Source of the DNA: Suillus spraguei
Taxonomy: Eukaryota > Basidiomycota > Agaricomycetes > Boletales > Suillaceae
DNA length: 64,000 bases
Direction: 5' to 3'
Assembly (NCBI GenBank): GCA_016800925.1
Contig: JABCPU010000156.1
Location: 1-64,000 of the forward strand
Every line of letters starts with the position of its first letter. Position 1 is the stretch's first letter. This document shows positions 22,107-33,180 of this stretch, piece after piece. Below the pieces are notes generated by a model that saw only the letters and a program-made list of their open reading frames with translations, was not told the origin of the DNA and did no database searches. The position numbers and the translations under genes are program-made.

Positions 22107-22985
22107 CTTGTACCTGATGTACTATCCTGCCAGCACGACTACAACTCCAGCAAAGATGATAATAAAGACCAGACTCTCCTCCCTGACACTCTATTCATTT
22201 GTCTTATTGACACTGACTTGAAGGATGTGTTATCCTCCTCTGACCCCCTCGGCGACCCTGTTTTCAAAACAGCCTCTGACACTCTTGATGGCATGTGTCT
22301 TCTCCCTATGAAATCGGCACTTGCTGATTGGAAGATCAAGGAGAACGTCCTCTATTATAAAAATTGTGCCTACATTCTCCCGCCACATCGCACCAATATC
22401 TTGCATTGGTATCATGATCATCCGACTGCGGGGCATCCTGGCAGATTCAAAACTGAAGAACTCATCAAATGGGAAGCATGGTGGCCCACTATGGGCTCCT
22501 ATATCTGGAAATACATGGAGGGTTGCACCCTTTTTCAGCAAATGAAAGCGGATACTCATTCTGTTCAACCTCCACTTACCCCAATCCCCTCCTCCGCAAC
22601 TCAACCTTTCTCTCAGGTCTCTGTTGATTTGATCACCGACCTCCCTGTTTCTGGGGGCTTTGACAGCATCATGGTTGTGGTAGACCATGGCCTTATGAAG
22701 GGGGTAATTAATATCCCATGTTTAAAAACCATCACTTCCGAGGGCATTGCCAAACTATTTCCGAAGCACGTCTATCACCAATTTGGACTCCATGATAAAG
22801 TCATCTCTGATTGCAGTTCCTCTCTTGCTTCTCAAAGGAACTTGCCCGACTTCTCAACTACATCATTGCCCCATCTACTGCATATCACCCTCAGACTGAT
22901 GGTCAAACTGAATGACTCAATCAAGAGCTTGAAACATATGTGCACATTTACTGTTGCAACAACCTTGAAGATTGGATAGAGCATC
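22107..22985 (+). pseudogene. Gypsy 2 Pol fragment: integrase zinc finger and core
   Basis: Same family as the minus-strand Gypsy at 28.7-33.1 kb. It starts in the RNase H/integrase spacer (KDDNKDQTLLPDTLF), continues with the HHCC finger (HDHPTAGHPGRF, then the CTLFQQ cysteine region) and the core (SVDLITDLPVSGGFDSIM, first catalytic Asp present). After GLHDKVISD the frame shifts ([11 protein letters not shown]). It ends at a Tc1-like insertion at 22988 (TA target). Confidence 0.9.
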
Positions 22986-22987
22986 TA

Positions 22988-24250
22988 CAGTAAACTGTTG
23001 CAATGTTTGCATGATTTTGATTGTTCTCATTATATCTATATCCTTTCAGGGATCGCTGCTATGGAAATGCCAAAGAGAGCGTTATTGTAGCCCTACATCC
23101 TGGCTACAATAGCCGTCTCACATTAAAGGTGTGAAACAATTTGCTTAAAAGGATATAAGCAATATACTGCAGGGTATGCATTGCAACGGTTTTGTTACTG
23201 ATGATTCTAGATATAGATACTGTCAATTATTAGTAAGTAGTGTATCCTCCCTTTGCTTTAATCACTGCCTCAACCCTCCTTGGCATGCTTTCTATAAGAT
23301 TCTGACATTTGGCTGCATCAATCTGCTCCCATTCTCTCTCTATACACTCCCAAAGTTCTATTATCCCATTTGGTGGGTTGGGATACTCTGCAAGCCTCTC
23401 TTTCAGGAAAAACCATAGATGTTCAATTGGATTGAGGTCAGGAGATTGTGCAGGCCATACCATGACCTCATATCCATGATCCTCAAACCACTGCTTGGCC
23501 TTCCTACTAGTGTGCTTGGGGTCTGTTACAGTCGTACGTGCCCCTATTCATTTTCCCTTTGTTTCCTTACTTGTATATTATGTCACATGACTCTGACTCA
23601 TATGCTCAATGCATTTGTACAACACATGCCTTCCTTATTAGGATACGCAGTTACATTCTCACGGTTACTTGGTCTGTGTGCACATATTGGCCTATTTAAG
23701 CACAGTGTATTTGTAGTAGATTCCTTACTTTAATCTTACTGGGTTTTACCTGGAATCTCCTTCGCTTAGGTCTCCAACCTAAGTCGTCTTGAATCGTCTC
23801 TAAGTCTAAGCACTCCTTAGCCTTAGTCTCTATTCTCGCAGAACCTCTCGGACTTGTCCTTGAGGCCAGACCCTTGATTGTACTCGGAACGCGTTCCTTG
23901 TACTTTCACCTTGTCCTCCTTTGGACATTGTAGAAACCTCCCAGTAGACCGTCTGTGTCTTTTCACTGTCGCTGGTGATGCCACCCCAGTTCGTAACAGG
24001 GTCATTGTCTTGCTAAAAGACAATGTCTGCAGGAGATTTGCCATAATAGTTGAGAGTCTGTTGAAGTTCATCCTCAACATGCTAGTGTAAATGTCAGCAT
24101 CCATTTTACCATCAATCTTGCATGCCAATCCTACATCCTCCCAAATCATACAGCCCCACATTATCACTGAACCTTCCCCAAACTTTACTGTTCCCTCTAC
24201 TAGCCTGTCACTTAGGCCCTCTCCTGCCTTTTTCCCAAGAGAGGAGATGT
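22988..24250 (-). pseudogene. Tc1-like transposase, split and truncated
   Basis: From right to left: KFGEGSVIMWGCMIWEDVGL, then the frame up to the inserted LTR, then (23523 down to 23230) FEDHGYEVMVWPAQSPDLNP, IEHLW (catalytic Glu) and IESMPRRVEAVIKAKGG at the C-terminus. A family B solo LTR (23524-23998) splits the gene. The left terminal region begins CAGTAAACTGTTGCAATG after a TA (22986-22987), with an inverted internal partner CATTGCAACGGTTTTGTTAC near 23181. The N-terminal half and right terminus are missing; a family C fragment starts at about 24258. Confidence 0.92.
23524..23998 (+). repeat. Family B solo LTR in Tc1 element, TSD GGGTC
   Basis: A 475-bp unit from TGTTACAGTCGTACGTGCCCC to CCAGTTCGTAACA. 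The flanks GGGTC (23519-23523 and 23999-24003) are identical. It interrupts the Tc1-like transposase between its second and third catalytic regions. Confidence 0.95.
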
Positions 24251-24257
24251 CTAAGAA

Positions 24258-24959
24258 TGTTCGACCCTAAAGGGAATGCTAGTTAGTATAGTTCAATAAT
24301 ACCCAACCTGAGGTGCAAGAATGCCGTCGGAGGTAACGAGATGCTAGCAGTGACCTCCGGTCCATGGGAAACTAGTGGTAAGCGTGGGAATGCGGTAGGC
24401 AAGCAGTAGTGAAAGCGGTAAAACTGCAGTAAAGTGTGGGAACTTTGGCGGTAAAACAAGCAGTGAAGTAATGCAAGCAGTAGCGCAATTCTTTAGAGAC
24501 AGTTATGGTGACTATTCCTAAGTACTGTGCATACTATAGGAGGGAAGTAAGGAACGAGTACAGGTACCTAGGAATTTTATATGAAAGAATAGCTATGAAG
24601 ATGGAAGGGATAGGATAAACATGCAGCAGACATGTAATAAGACTGCACTACAGTTTACAAAACATAACATAACAGTGAGACTGGATGGACATTGGATGGA
24701 CAGTAAATCTTGCTTGAGGATGCCTAATGGGTTCGTGGAGATTGTCGAAGATCACCGCTTTGCAGGAAATTTGCCATAGTACAGCTGTTGAGCTGCAATG
24801 AAGCTTCTGGAGTGCAGAACAATACCATTAGATAGGGGTAATGCATGGTAAAATCATACAACATAGGACGGTGAAGCCGAAGGGTAAGGATCATGATAGC
24901 TGGTTGACACCTATATGAAAATGTGCCATTTTGAGCTCAGTGTGAGTGTGCTCATCACA
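24258..24959 (+). repeat. Family C LTR-like copy, 5'-truncated
   Basis: Family C shares its ends with family A (the CCCTAAAGGG(A/G)ATG region and the TGTAA../..TTACA termini) but has a different middle, marked by GGTACCTAGGAATTTTATA and ACATGCAGCAGACATGTAAT. This copy ends GAGTGTGCTCATCACA. The first ~120 bp are missing. Confidence 0.85.
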
Positions 24960-24989
24960 CCGTATATCATACCAACTTGCCAATCCATG

Positions 24990-26727
24990 ATTCTCAAGCC
25001 GATGCCCATCCATGTCCTTGCCTCATCCACATAGCTCCATTTGGTGCATAGTTTATACATGTTTGTTTATCACTGATTCCATGGCAAGTCTTATTACATG
25101 TTGCCTTGTGCCGCAGCCACCTCACGCTGTAACGAGCAAACTCAGGCTGAGCTTGAAATGGCACATTTTCGTATAGGTGTCAACCGGCAATCATTATCCT
25201 TACCTTTTGGCTTCACTGTCCTACTTTACCATGCATTTACCCCTATCTAACAGTATTGTTCCGCACTCCAGAAGCCTCGTTGCAGCTTAACAGCTGTACT
25301 ACAGCAACTTTCCCGTGAAGTGGTGATCTTTGGCAATCTCCGCGAACCCATTAGGCATCCACAAGCAAGATTCACCATCTGTCCTATGTCCATCCAGTCT
25401 CGCCAGTACATGATGTTTTGTAAACTGTAGTGCAGTCTTATTACATGTCTGCTGCATGTTTATCCTATCCCTTCTGTTTCCATAGCTATTCCTTTCGTAT
25501 AAAATTCCTAGGTACCCGTACTCTTTCCTTACTTCCCTCCTATAGTACACACGGTACTTAGGAATAGTCACCACTACTGTCACTACAAAATAAAGTCCTT
25601 TACCAAAGTTACTGTCTCTAAGAATTGCTTTACTGCTGCATGTACTACCACTCTTTACCGCTTTCCCGCGCTTCACCGCTAGCGCTACTTCTTTCTCACG
25701 CTTCACTGCTACACTACCGCTTGTTTTACCACAGAAGTTCCCACGCTTACCGCAGTTTTACCGCTTGTACTACTGCAGTTTTACCGCTTGTACTACTGCA
25801 GTTTTACTGTTCGTGCTACCGCTTGCCTACCGCATTCCCACGCTTACCGCTAGTTTTACCGCAAGTTTCCCATGGACCAGAGGTCACCGCTAGCATCTTG
25901 CTACCTCTGACGGCATTCTTGCACTACAGGTTGGGCAATATCGAACTATATTAACTTAGCATTCCCTTTAGGGTCAAACGTTCTTGCCTTCGCAAGTGAA
26001 GCAGACTAGGTAGAGCGCAAGACTCGCATACTAGCTTATGCCATATTTTATCTACAGCTCAGGCTAGATTGTATCTTTACAGCGCTATGTTACATACTGG
26101 CAGTTACCTCACTCGAGTGCTACTGATCTCACCTATGCATCCTGAGTACATACAAAATAGGATATAAGGACTTGATAGCCCGTATGTATACAGTACCTCA
26201 TTTTCACTGTACTATAGGTCAGGATTAGTGTCTAGCTCTGGAACCACCCAGTAGTAGACTTAGTCTTTAGTTTCCTTTACTGCTCATTAATTGATATCGT
26301 TCATTCACTGCTACCACTGGCACATTGCTAAGCTTTTTTTGACTCCTATCTTGATTTGACTTTGCACGCACTGCTACTTTACCGCTGAAAGTACTGCAGC
26401 TTTCTTTCTTGCTTCTACTTCACCACTCACACAGCACTGCTACTGCTGACACTACTGCTCACTATCACTTGCTCAATGCTACTCACAGGCATTGTTATAG
26501 TCACGCTACCACCACTACTTATGACACTAGTTCTGGCAGCATCATCACTGACTGCAGGATCATTCTCGCACATTGGTTTGACATTAACTTGGCTATACTA
26601 ACAGGCATCCCCTTTAGGGTTGAATGTTCTTGCCTTAGCAAGTGAAGTAAACTAGGTAGAGTGCAAGACTCACATACTAGCTTAGGCCATGGTTTATCTA
26701 CAGCCCAGGTTAGGTTGTATCTTTACA
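24990..26727 (-). repeat. Family A unit interrupted by a family C unit
   Basis: Inverted family A sequence from about 24990 to 25127, resuming at 26086 (about CTATGTTACATACTGGCAG) and ending GTTGTATCTTTACA at 26727. Its first ~150 bp are missing or too diverged. Confidence 0.85.
25128..26081 (-). repeat. Full-length family C unit nested in family A
   Basis: 954 bp from TGTAACGAGCAAACTCAGG to GATTGTATCTTTACA. The flanks are ACGC (25124-25127) and GCGC (26082-26085), a 4-bp duplication with one transition. The tandem-like words TTTTACCGCTTGTACTAC occur twice (about 25759-25800). Confidence 0.9.
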
Positions 26728-27840
26728 ATGTGGATGTAGCAGATATCATCCAAAACAAGACACACCAAGAGGTCCTTCAATGGAGCTAAGGTCAAAAAAC
26801 ATGTAGCGCAGATTATTAATATGAAAAAGGTTCACTCCTCACTCAATCACTTATGTATGTTGTGTGCCTAGTAAGTTGTAGTATTCAGCAATGTCAGTGA
26901 TGGTGTATGATGACCAAATTTGGCAGGTTCGATGCTCACTTTCTTCAGTTACATCTTGGTGATCTGTTGATGGCAATTTCAACTATGTTCAATTCTGGTG
27001 TACTATCATTGGCTTCTTTGAGAGGCCTCCCAGTTGAGATGCACAGTGCAGGGTTGACAGGCTTCTTGAGTGGAGTATGTAGGTGCATTATGTATCTGTG
27101 TATCTGTCTCAGTAAGCATCACCTGAACTCTGTTTATGAAGGTTTTTGGATGGAACCACCATGATGACATCAGCGACACAGTGAAGGTCAATATGTCTAT
27201 CAATGCCCTCACAAAGCAAAGGGCACAACACGATGATGCAGCCTTCAACTTGCCTTAGAGATCTCTCGTGTAGCTTACTATGGTTTCTATCTTAATGTCC
27301 AACTTGATGTTGATCTACTGGATACAAAATAAAAATAAAAATATTGGGCTACTACCTTCAGAAGCACTCTCTGAGTCCAGTTCAGATCATGAAGTTGCAT
27401 CAAGATATGGGTGCTTGTGTGATTAGGCTAATTCAGGAGAATGTAGCGTGAACATGAACATGTTCATATTCTCCATCATTTGTTCTAACCACTCAATTCA
27501 AGCTCCAGTTGGTGAATATACTTGCTTGTGCTAGTTGGGCCAAATCAGGGGAGTGCAGCATAACCATGAACATGTTCATATTGTCAAGGATTTGCACTAA
27601 CGATGTGATTCAAGCTCCAGTTCATGAATCTGTCTGCTTGTGGTGGATAGGCTGGATTTATGGAGTACAATGCAACCATGAACATCACTGAATTATGTGC
27701 ACAGCTACAACTAGACCATGATACATAGCACAATACCTGCAAGGGCAGTTGAATGGTAAGCTGGGTACTGAGGTTGCTTCATGAATCTCTGCTGTTGAAT
27801 CTGGAGTCAGGGTACATTGCTACGACAACACATGGTCCGC
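26728..27840. repeat. Unassigned region with a ~105-bp tandem repeat
   Basis: From about 27395 to 27690 three imperfect units share GCTTGTG, TGAACATGTTCATATT, ATTCAAGCTCCAGTT and GTGAAT-like words. No gene was recognised in the rest. Confidence 0.5.
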
Positions 27841-28622
27841 TGTAAAGATACAACCTAACCTGGGCTATTAATAAACTACCTCCTAAGTTAGTATGTGAGT
27901 CTTGTGCTCCATCTAGTCTGCTTCACTTGTTAAACAAGAGTGTTCGACCTTAAAGGGGGATGCTTGTTAGTATAGCCCAATCCAAGTCAAACCTGTGAGT
28001 GAATGTAGCATTGTGGTCAGCAGTAAGATGCTGTGGCTAGCGAAGATGCTGCCGGAACTAGCGTCGTTTGTAGCAGTGCTACCATAGTTGATATAATGCT
28101 TGAAAATGTAGCGTCAAGCGGGCAACAATGAGCAATAAAGTCAGCAATAGCAGTAAGATGTGAGCAGTGCAAAGAAACAGTAAAGAAATCCACGGTACTT
28201 TCAGCAGTAAAGTAGCGGTGAGCGTGAAGTTCAGTCAAAACAGGGGTCAAGAATCTAGCGGTATGCCAGCGGTAACAGTGAATGAGTGATGATGATTAAT
28301 GAGCGGTAACAAAACTTAAAGACTAAGTCCACTACTGGGTAGATCCAGAGCTAGACACTAATCCTGACCTATAGTATGGTGAAAATGAGGTACTGTATCT
28401 TGCGGGCTATGCAGTGCTTATATCCTAAATTGTATGTACTCGGAATGTGTTAGGTGAAATCAGTAGCGCTCGAATGCAGTAACCGCCGTATGTAAACGTA
28501 GTGTGAGGCAGCTGCAGCACGAGGCAACATGTAATAAGACTTGCCATGGGATCAGTGATAAACAGTCATGTACAAACTACACACCAAATGGAGCTATGCA
28601 GACGTGGCAAGGACATGGAAGA
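27841..28622 (+). repeat. Family A unit, 3'-truncated
   Basis: Starts TGTAAAGATACAACC and follows the family to GGCAAGGACATGGAAGA. The last ~150 bp are missing. Unassigned DNA of about 70 bp separates it from the family B LTR at 28692. Confidence 0.9.
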
Positions 28623-28691
28623 GGTCATATTGGTGTGTTCTGGCTTTTCAGGATGGAAAGCATGGAAGTATGAGGTGAGAAGCATACTTTC

Positions 28692-29167
28692 TGTTACGAA
28701 CTGGGGTGGTGTCACCAGTGGCAGTGAAAAGACACAGATGGTCTGCTGGGAAGTTCTACAATGTTCAAAAGAGAACAAGGTGAAAGTACAAGGAATGCAT
28801 TCCGAGTACTATCAAGGGTTCAGCCTCAAAGACAAGTCTAAGAGGTTCTACAAGAATAGAGACTAAGGCTAAGGAGTGCTTAGACTTAGAGACGATTCAA
28901 GACGACTTAGGTTGGAGACCTAAGTGAAGGATGTTCCAGGTAAAACCCAGTAAGATTAAAGTAAAGTATACAAGTGTAATACAATGTGCTTAAATAGGTC
29001 AATATGTGCGCACAGATCAAGAGAGTTGTGAGAATGTAAGTGCGTATCCAAAGAAGGAAGGCAACTATAGTACAGATGCGTTGAGCATATGAGTCAGAGT
29101 CATGTTATGTAATATACAAGTAAAGGAGACAAAGAGAGAATGAATAGGGGCACGTACGACTGTAACA
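28692..29167 (-). repeat. Family B LTR acting as 3' LTR of Gypsy 2
   Basis: A 476-bp unit; on the minus strand it starts TGTTACAGTCGTACGTGCC and ends CCAGTTCGTAACA. It directly follows the purine tract and 3' ORF of Gypsy 2, tying family B to this chromovirus. The flanks (CTTTC outside, TTACC inside) do not match, as expected for one end of a complete element. Confidence 0.92.
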
Positions 29168-29181
29168 TTACCCCCTTGTTA
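29168..29181 (-). promoter_or_regulatory. Gypsy 2 polypurine tract
   Basis: On the minus strand AACAAGGGGGTAA lies immediately before the LTR start TGTTACAG. This is the expected place and composition for a plus-strand primer. Confidence 0.75.
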
Positions 29182-30716
29182 CATGGAAAGTCACTGACTT
29201 TCATAGATAGCAATGTCTTCATCAGCAGCACTTCCCCTAGCATATAAGCCGCTTCTTCTTCTGCTATAGTCCTCGCTCGTCGACCTGCCTTTCTTTGTCG
29301 ACGATTAATAAGATACTGCTCCCACCTACGAAGTGCATCATAAAATCCATTGTCCTTCCAAGTAAGCGTAAACGGGGGATCTCCAAGACGCTGAGGGCAG
29401 TAGATAGATAGATGGGTAGGGGTGTGTCGCAGACAAATTTGGCACTGGTATTCAGGGCAATTCTTTTGCCGATGTCCTATGATGCCACAGAATCGACATT
29501 TCATATTTTCATCAGTGTTAGAGGTAGATATGCGTAATGGTGATGGCGAAATAATGGGTTTGGGACTAGTGGATCTGGCGCGTTTCTTTCCCTTCCGTCG
29601 CACCATATGACTTAAAGCAAAGGCATTGTCGTGCCTGAGTTGCGCCTGCTGTTTAGTGGTAAGAGTGTATGCTGACGTTGGGAGATCAGGAGTAGTTGCT
29701 CGTTCAGCAACCATGAGGAGTTCATTAGAGGAGGAAGGGGACGTTATGCCGAAGTCCTTTACTAAGACTGGCGAAACAGGGTCCATTGGACCAAATGATG
29801 CTGGGATGGAAATGGGAGGATGAATATGGAGGTCACGAAGTCAAGGACCGAGTGCCACCAACTCAGCGACAGGAACTCCTGATATTTTTGCAGCTTCACA
29901 CTGCTCGTCCGTACAAGGTTCGTACAACCATGCGGGGTGATCGTGGGAAACTATGACAGGGGGCGATGAAGTTGGTCGCTCAATGGGGGATGGAGTTCAT
30001 GGGGAAGCGAGGTTCATTTGAGTTTGCTGTAGATCAATGATAGCTTCTTCGACTAAATTTCTGGCCATTCTTGTTTCAGCAACTGATTGCCGGATAGTTT
30101 CAATGACTGCGTTGGTGAGCTGTCCAATCTCCTGGACAGCAGTATATAAGCCAGCAAAGGCATCAATATTAGAATAAATGCCCGAAGGAGGGGGTGAAGG
30201 GACTGGAAGTGGATCCGTATTTCTTTGCGGAGAGGGAGGTCGAGCAACACCTGCTCAGTGTTCAGCCACGATGTGAATAGCTTCTTCAACATCGCTCTTA
30301 AAAGAACGGGGAAGCAACAGCATAGCGTAAGAATGAATGTGTTTCTGTAGATGTAAGATGCGCTGGCAATACGTGATTTCTGTAGTTTCATTGATGGTAG
30401 TTTCAATGAGGGCAGCAGTGCGGATGATGTTGACAAGAAGTAAAGCTGGGAAGGCACCTCTTTTGGTAAGGATTCTCTCAATTTTGAGAGCGTGTCCTTC
30501 GCATAGAAGGGCGGCTTCAATATAGGAGGTGTTGTCGATTTTGGTGGCAAGGGCTCTGTAGTTTTCTGTGTTGGAATCAGAGTCATTGTTGCAATAGTGA
30601 CGGGGGTGATGTATGCAGTGGGAAAGGACATTTCGAAAGGTGTTTAGTTGATCAAGTGCTTGTGTGATTTGATTGACTGAAGAATAATCAGAGGGAGTGT
30701 TGCTTCTTATAAGCAT
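29182..30716 (-). pseudogene. Gypsy 2 third ORF with zinc knuckle, downstream of Pol
   Basis: A frame of roughly 500 codons with a stop near 30256 and further stops near 30000 and 29850 lies between the chromodomain and the 3' LTR. The first part (NQITQALDQLNTFRNVLSHC, YIEAALLCEGHALKIERIL) looks helical. A middle part is Pro/Ser-rich. A basic stretch (RRKGKKRARS) precedes the knuckle CRFCGIIGHRQKNC and a second Cys/His cluster CQICLRHTPTHLSIYCP. The C-terminal part reads RRWEQYLINRRQRKAGRRAR. CCHC knuckles bind nucleic acid and normally sit in Gag; here it follows Pol. I associate such Cys-rich ORFs with Agaricomycete Gypsy elements from memory, but assign no function. Confidence 0.75.
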
Positions 30717-33065
30717 TCAGGATTCGAGCGGAGTTCTTCAAGTTCTTTTCTGGGAGCCACTCGTTATCTCCTGATGAATATCCTGTCCAGGAAACAAGAT
30801 AGTGTCGGCAAATGCTGGTTCCTTTGTGGGAAAGAATTGCTTCTACTTCGTATTCTTCTTCTTCTTCTTCAATAATATCAGGTGGTGGTTCAGGGAAGTT
30901 CGGGCCATGTATGTCTGTTTCGCTATAGGATGATAAGACAGAAGCATGGAAAGTGGGATGAATTTTCCATTGTGGGGGGAGTTTGAGCATAAATGTGATA
31001 GGTGATAAGACATTGATGATCGGGAAAGGTCCGTATCGCTTTGGCGCAAGTTTCTGTGATGGGAGTTTGAGTTTAAGATTAGTAGCAGATAGCCAGACCT
31101 TATCTCCAATCTTCCATGGAATGTACTTCTATCCTTGGGATTGTTCGGCCATTGTCTGCATCGCAATGTTATGGCAGGCAATTGCTTCTTCTCTTATCTT
31201 CTGTAGGGATTGTACTCGATCTTCTGCTGCAGGGACGGATGAGTCAGGGATCAGGTGAGGGATGGCACGCGGTTTGTATCCCATCATGAGATAGAAAGGT
31301 GATGCATTCTTTGCATCGTGCTTTCGGTGGTTGTGGACAAATTCGGCAATTGGTAGGTGTTCCACCCAATCTTCAGGATTATTGCGGCAATAGATGCGCA
31401 GGTACGTTTCTAGTTCTTGATTGAGCCTCTCAGTTTGGCCATCAGTCTGAGGGTGATAAGCCGTAGATGGGGCAATGACGTAGTTGAGAAGTCGGGCAAG
31501 TTCCTTGGAGAAGCGAGATAGGAACTGCGGACCTCGATCCGAGATGACTTTGTCATGGAGTCCAAATCGACGGTAAACGTGCTTTCAAGAATAGTTTGGC
31601 AATGCCTTTGAAATTGACAGTTTTCAAACAAGGGATAATAATTACCCCCTTCGTAAGGCCATGGTCTACCATGACCATAATACTGTCAAAGCCTCCAGAG
31701 ACAGGGAGGTCAGTGATAAGATTGACGGAGACCTGAGAAAAGGGTCGAGTCGCAGACGAGGGAATCGGGGCAAGCGGAGGGCGGACCAGGTGTGTATCCG
31801 TTTTCATTTGCTGACAAAGGGCGCAACCCTCGATGTATTTCCGGACATAAGAGCCCATAGCGGGCCACCAGGCTTCCCGTTTGATGAGTTCCTCAGTTTT
31901 GAATCTACCAGGATGTCCTGCAGTAGGATGATCATGATACCTTTTCAGGATATCGGGACGATGTGCCGGTGGAATATAGGCGCGATTCTTAAAATAGAGG
32001 ATGTTCTCCTCAATCTTCCAGTCAGAAAGTGCCGACTTCATAGGTGGAAGGCATGCGCCATCAAGGGCATCAGATGCTGTCTTGAAGACAGGGTCGTCGA
32101 GGGGGTCAGAGGATGACAAAAACATCCTTCAGGTCGGTGTCAATAAGACAAACGAATAGAGTGTCAGGGAGGAGGGTCTGGTCCTCGTTATCGTCTTTGC
32201 CAGAGTTGTAGTCGGGTCGGCGAGATAGTGCATCAGGTACTGCCAATTTAGTACCTGCAATGTGATGCAGTTCAATGTTGTAAATAGACAAAATCAGTTG
32301 CCAATGTGCTTGGCGACGGGTAAGCTTCTGTGCACTTCTAAAGTACAGAAGATTCTTGTGGTCGGTGAATACCAGGATGGGGTGCAGGTTTCCTGCAAGA
32401 TAATGATGCCATTCATTCAATGCCCAGATCACGGCAAGGAGTTCCCGATCAAAGATCTGGTAATTGCGTTCTGCAGGGTTCAAAGACTGTGAGAGATATG
32501 CGCATGGGTGATAAACACCATTCTCATCGGTCTGCAAGCGAACTCTGCCAGTTGCTACAAGCGAAGCATCGGTAGCAATAGCAAATTCTCAGGAAGGATC
32601 AGGGTTACAGAGTACCAGTTGGGATGTGAAGCGTCGTTTTAGTTCTTCGAAGGTGTCCATACATTCAGTTGACCAATCAAAAACCTTATCTTTCTTTGTT
32701 AATTTGATAAGGTGTCGAGCAATGTCAGAGTAGTGGGAGATGAATGTTCGGTAGAAATTGCAAAAACCGAGGAATGACCGAACATCTTTTACAGATTTCG
32801 GAATTGGCCATTCGGCGATTCCTTTGGTCTTGGCAGTGTCCATAGCAACTTGTCCGGGCCGAATTATCATTCTGAGGTATTCCACTTCTTCTGCATCGAA
32901 GGTGCATTTCTCCAGTTTTAGGAACAGATGTTCCTTTCGTATCTTCATCAAAACACATCTTGTCCATTTGCGGTGTTCCGCTATAGTCGTGGAGAAAATC
33001 AGGATATTGTCCATGTATATAACCATCCATCCTTCATTGATTTCCTGCTGGAAGGTACGATGTTT
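30688..33065 (-). pseudogene. Gypsy 2 (chromovirus) Pol, 5'-truncated
   Basis: Right to left: RT from about 33065 (TFQQEINEGWMVIYMDNILIF; the catalytic YxDD is YMDN), then FLGFCNFYRTFISHYSDIA; RNase H (32537-32106, AVIWALNEWHHYLAG, VFTDHKNLLYF, DALSRRPDYN); integrase finger (HDHPTAGHPGRF, CALCQQMK); core (SVNLITDLPVSGGFDSIM, with the expected first catalytic Asp replaced by Asn), then a frame change; integrase C-terminal part (31365-31129, MEHLPIAEFVHNHRKHDAKN); and a chromodomain (30990-30688: VEAILSHKGTSICRHYLVSW then WTGYSSGDNEWLPEKNL). Chromodomains steer integration to marked chromatin. The 5' end (LTR, Gag, protease, most RT) is missing; the RT runs directly into KDZ sequence. Confidence 0.94.
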
Positions 33066-33180
33066 CAACAATGATTCCCGCATCCGGTCACCCCATTGGG
33101 TTGCCTTCCACAAGAAAAAGTTGCACATCCAATCCATCTCCAATTGGACCAATGATATTTCTTCCTTCCATTGATCCCGT

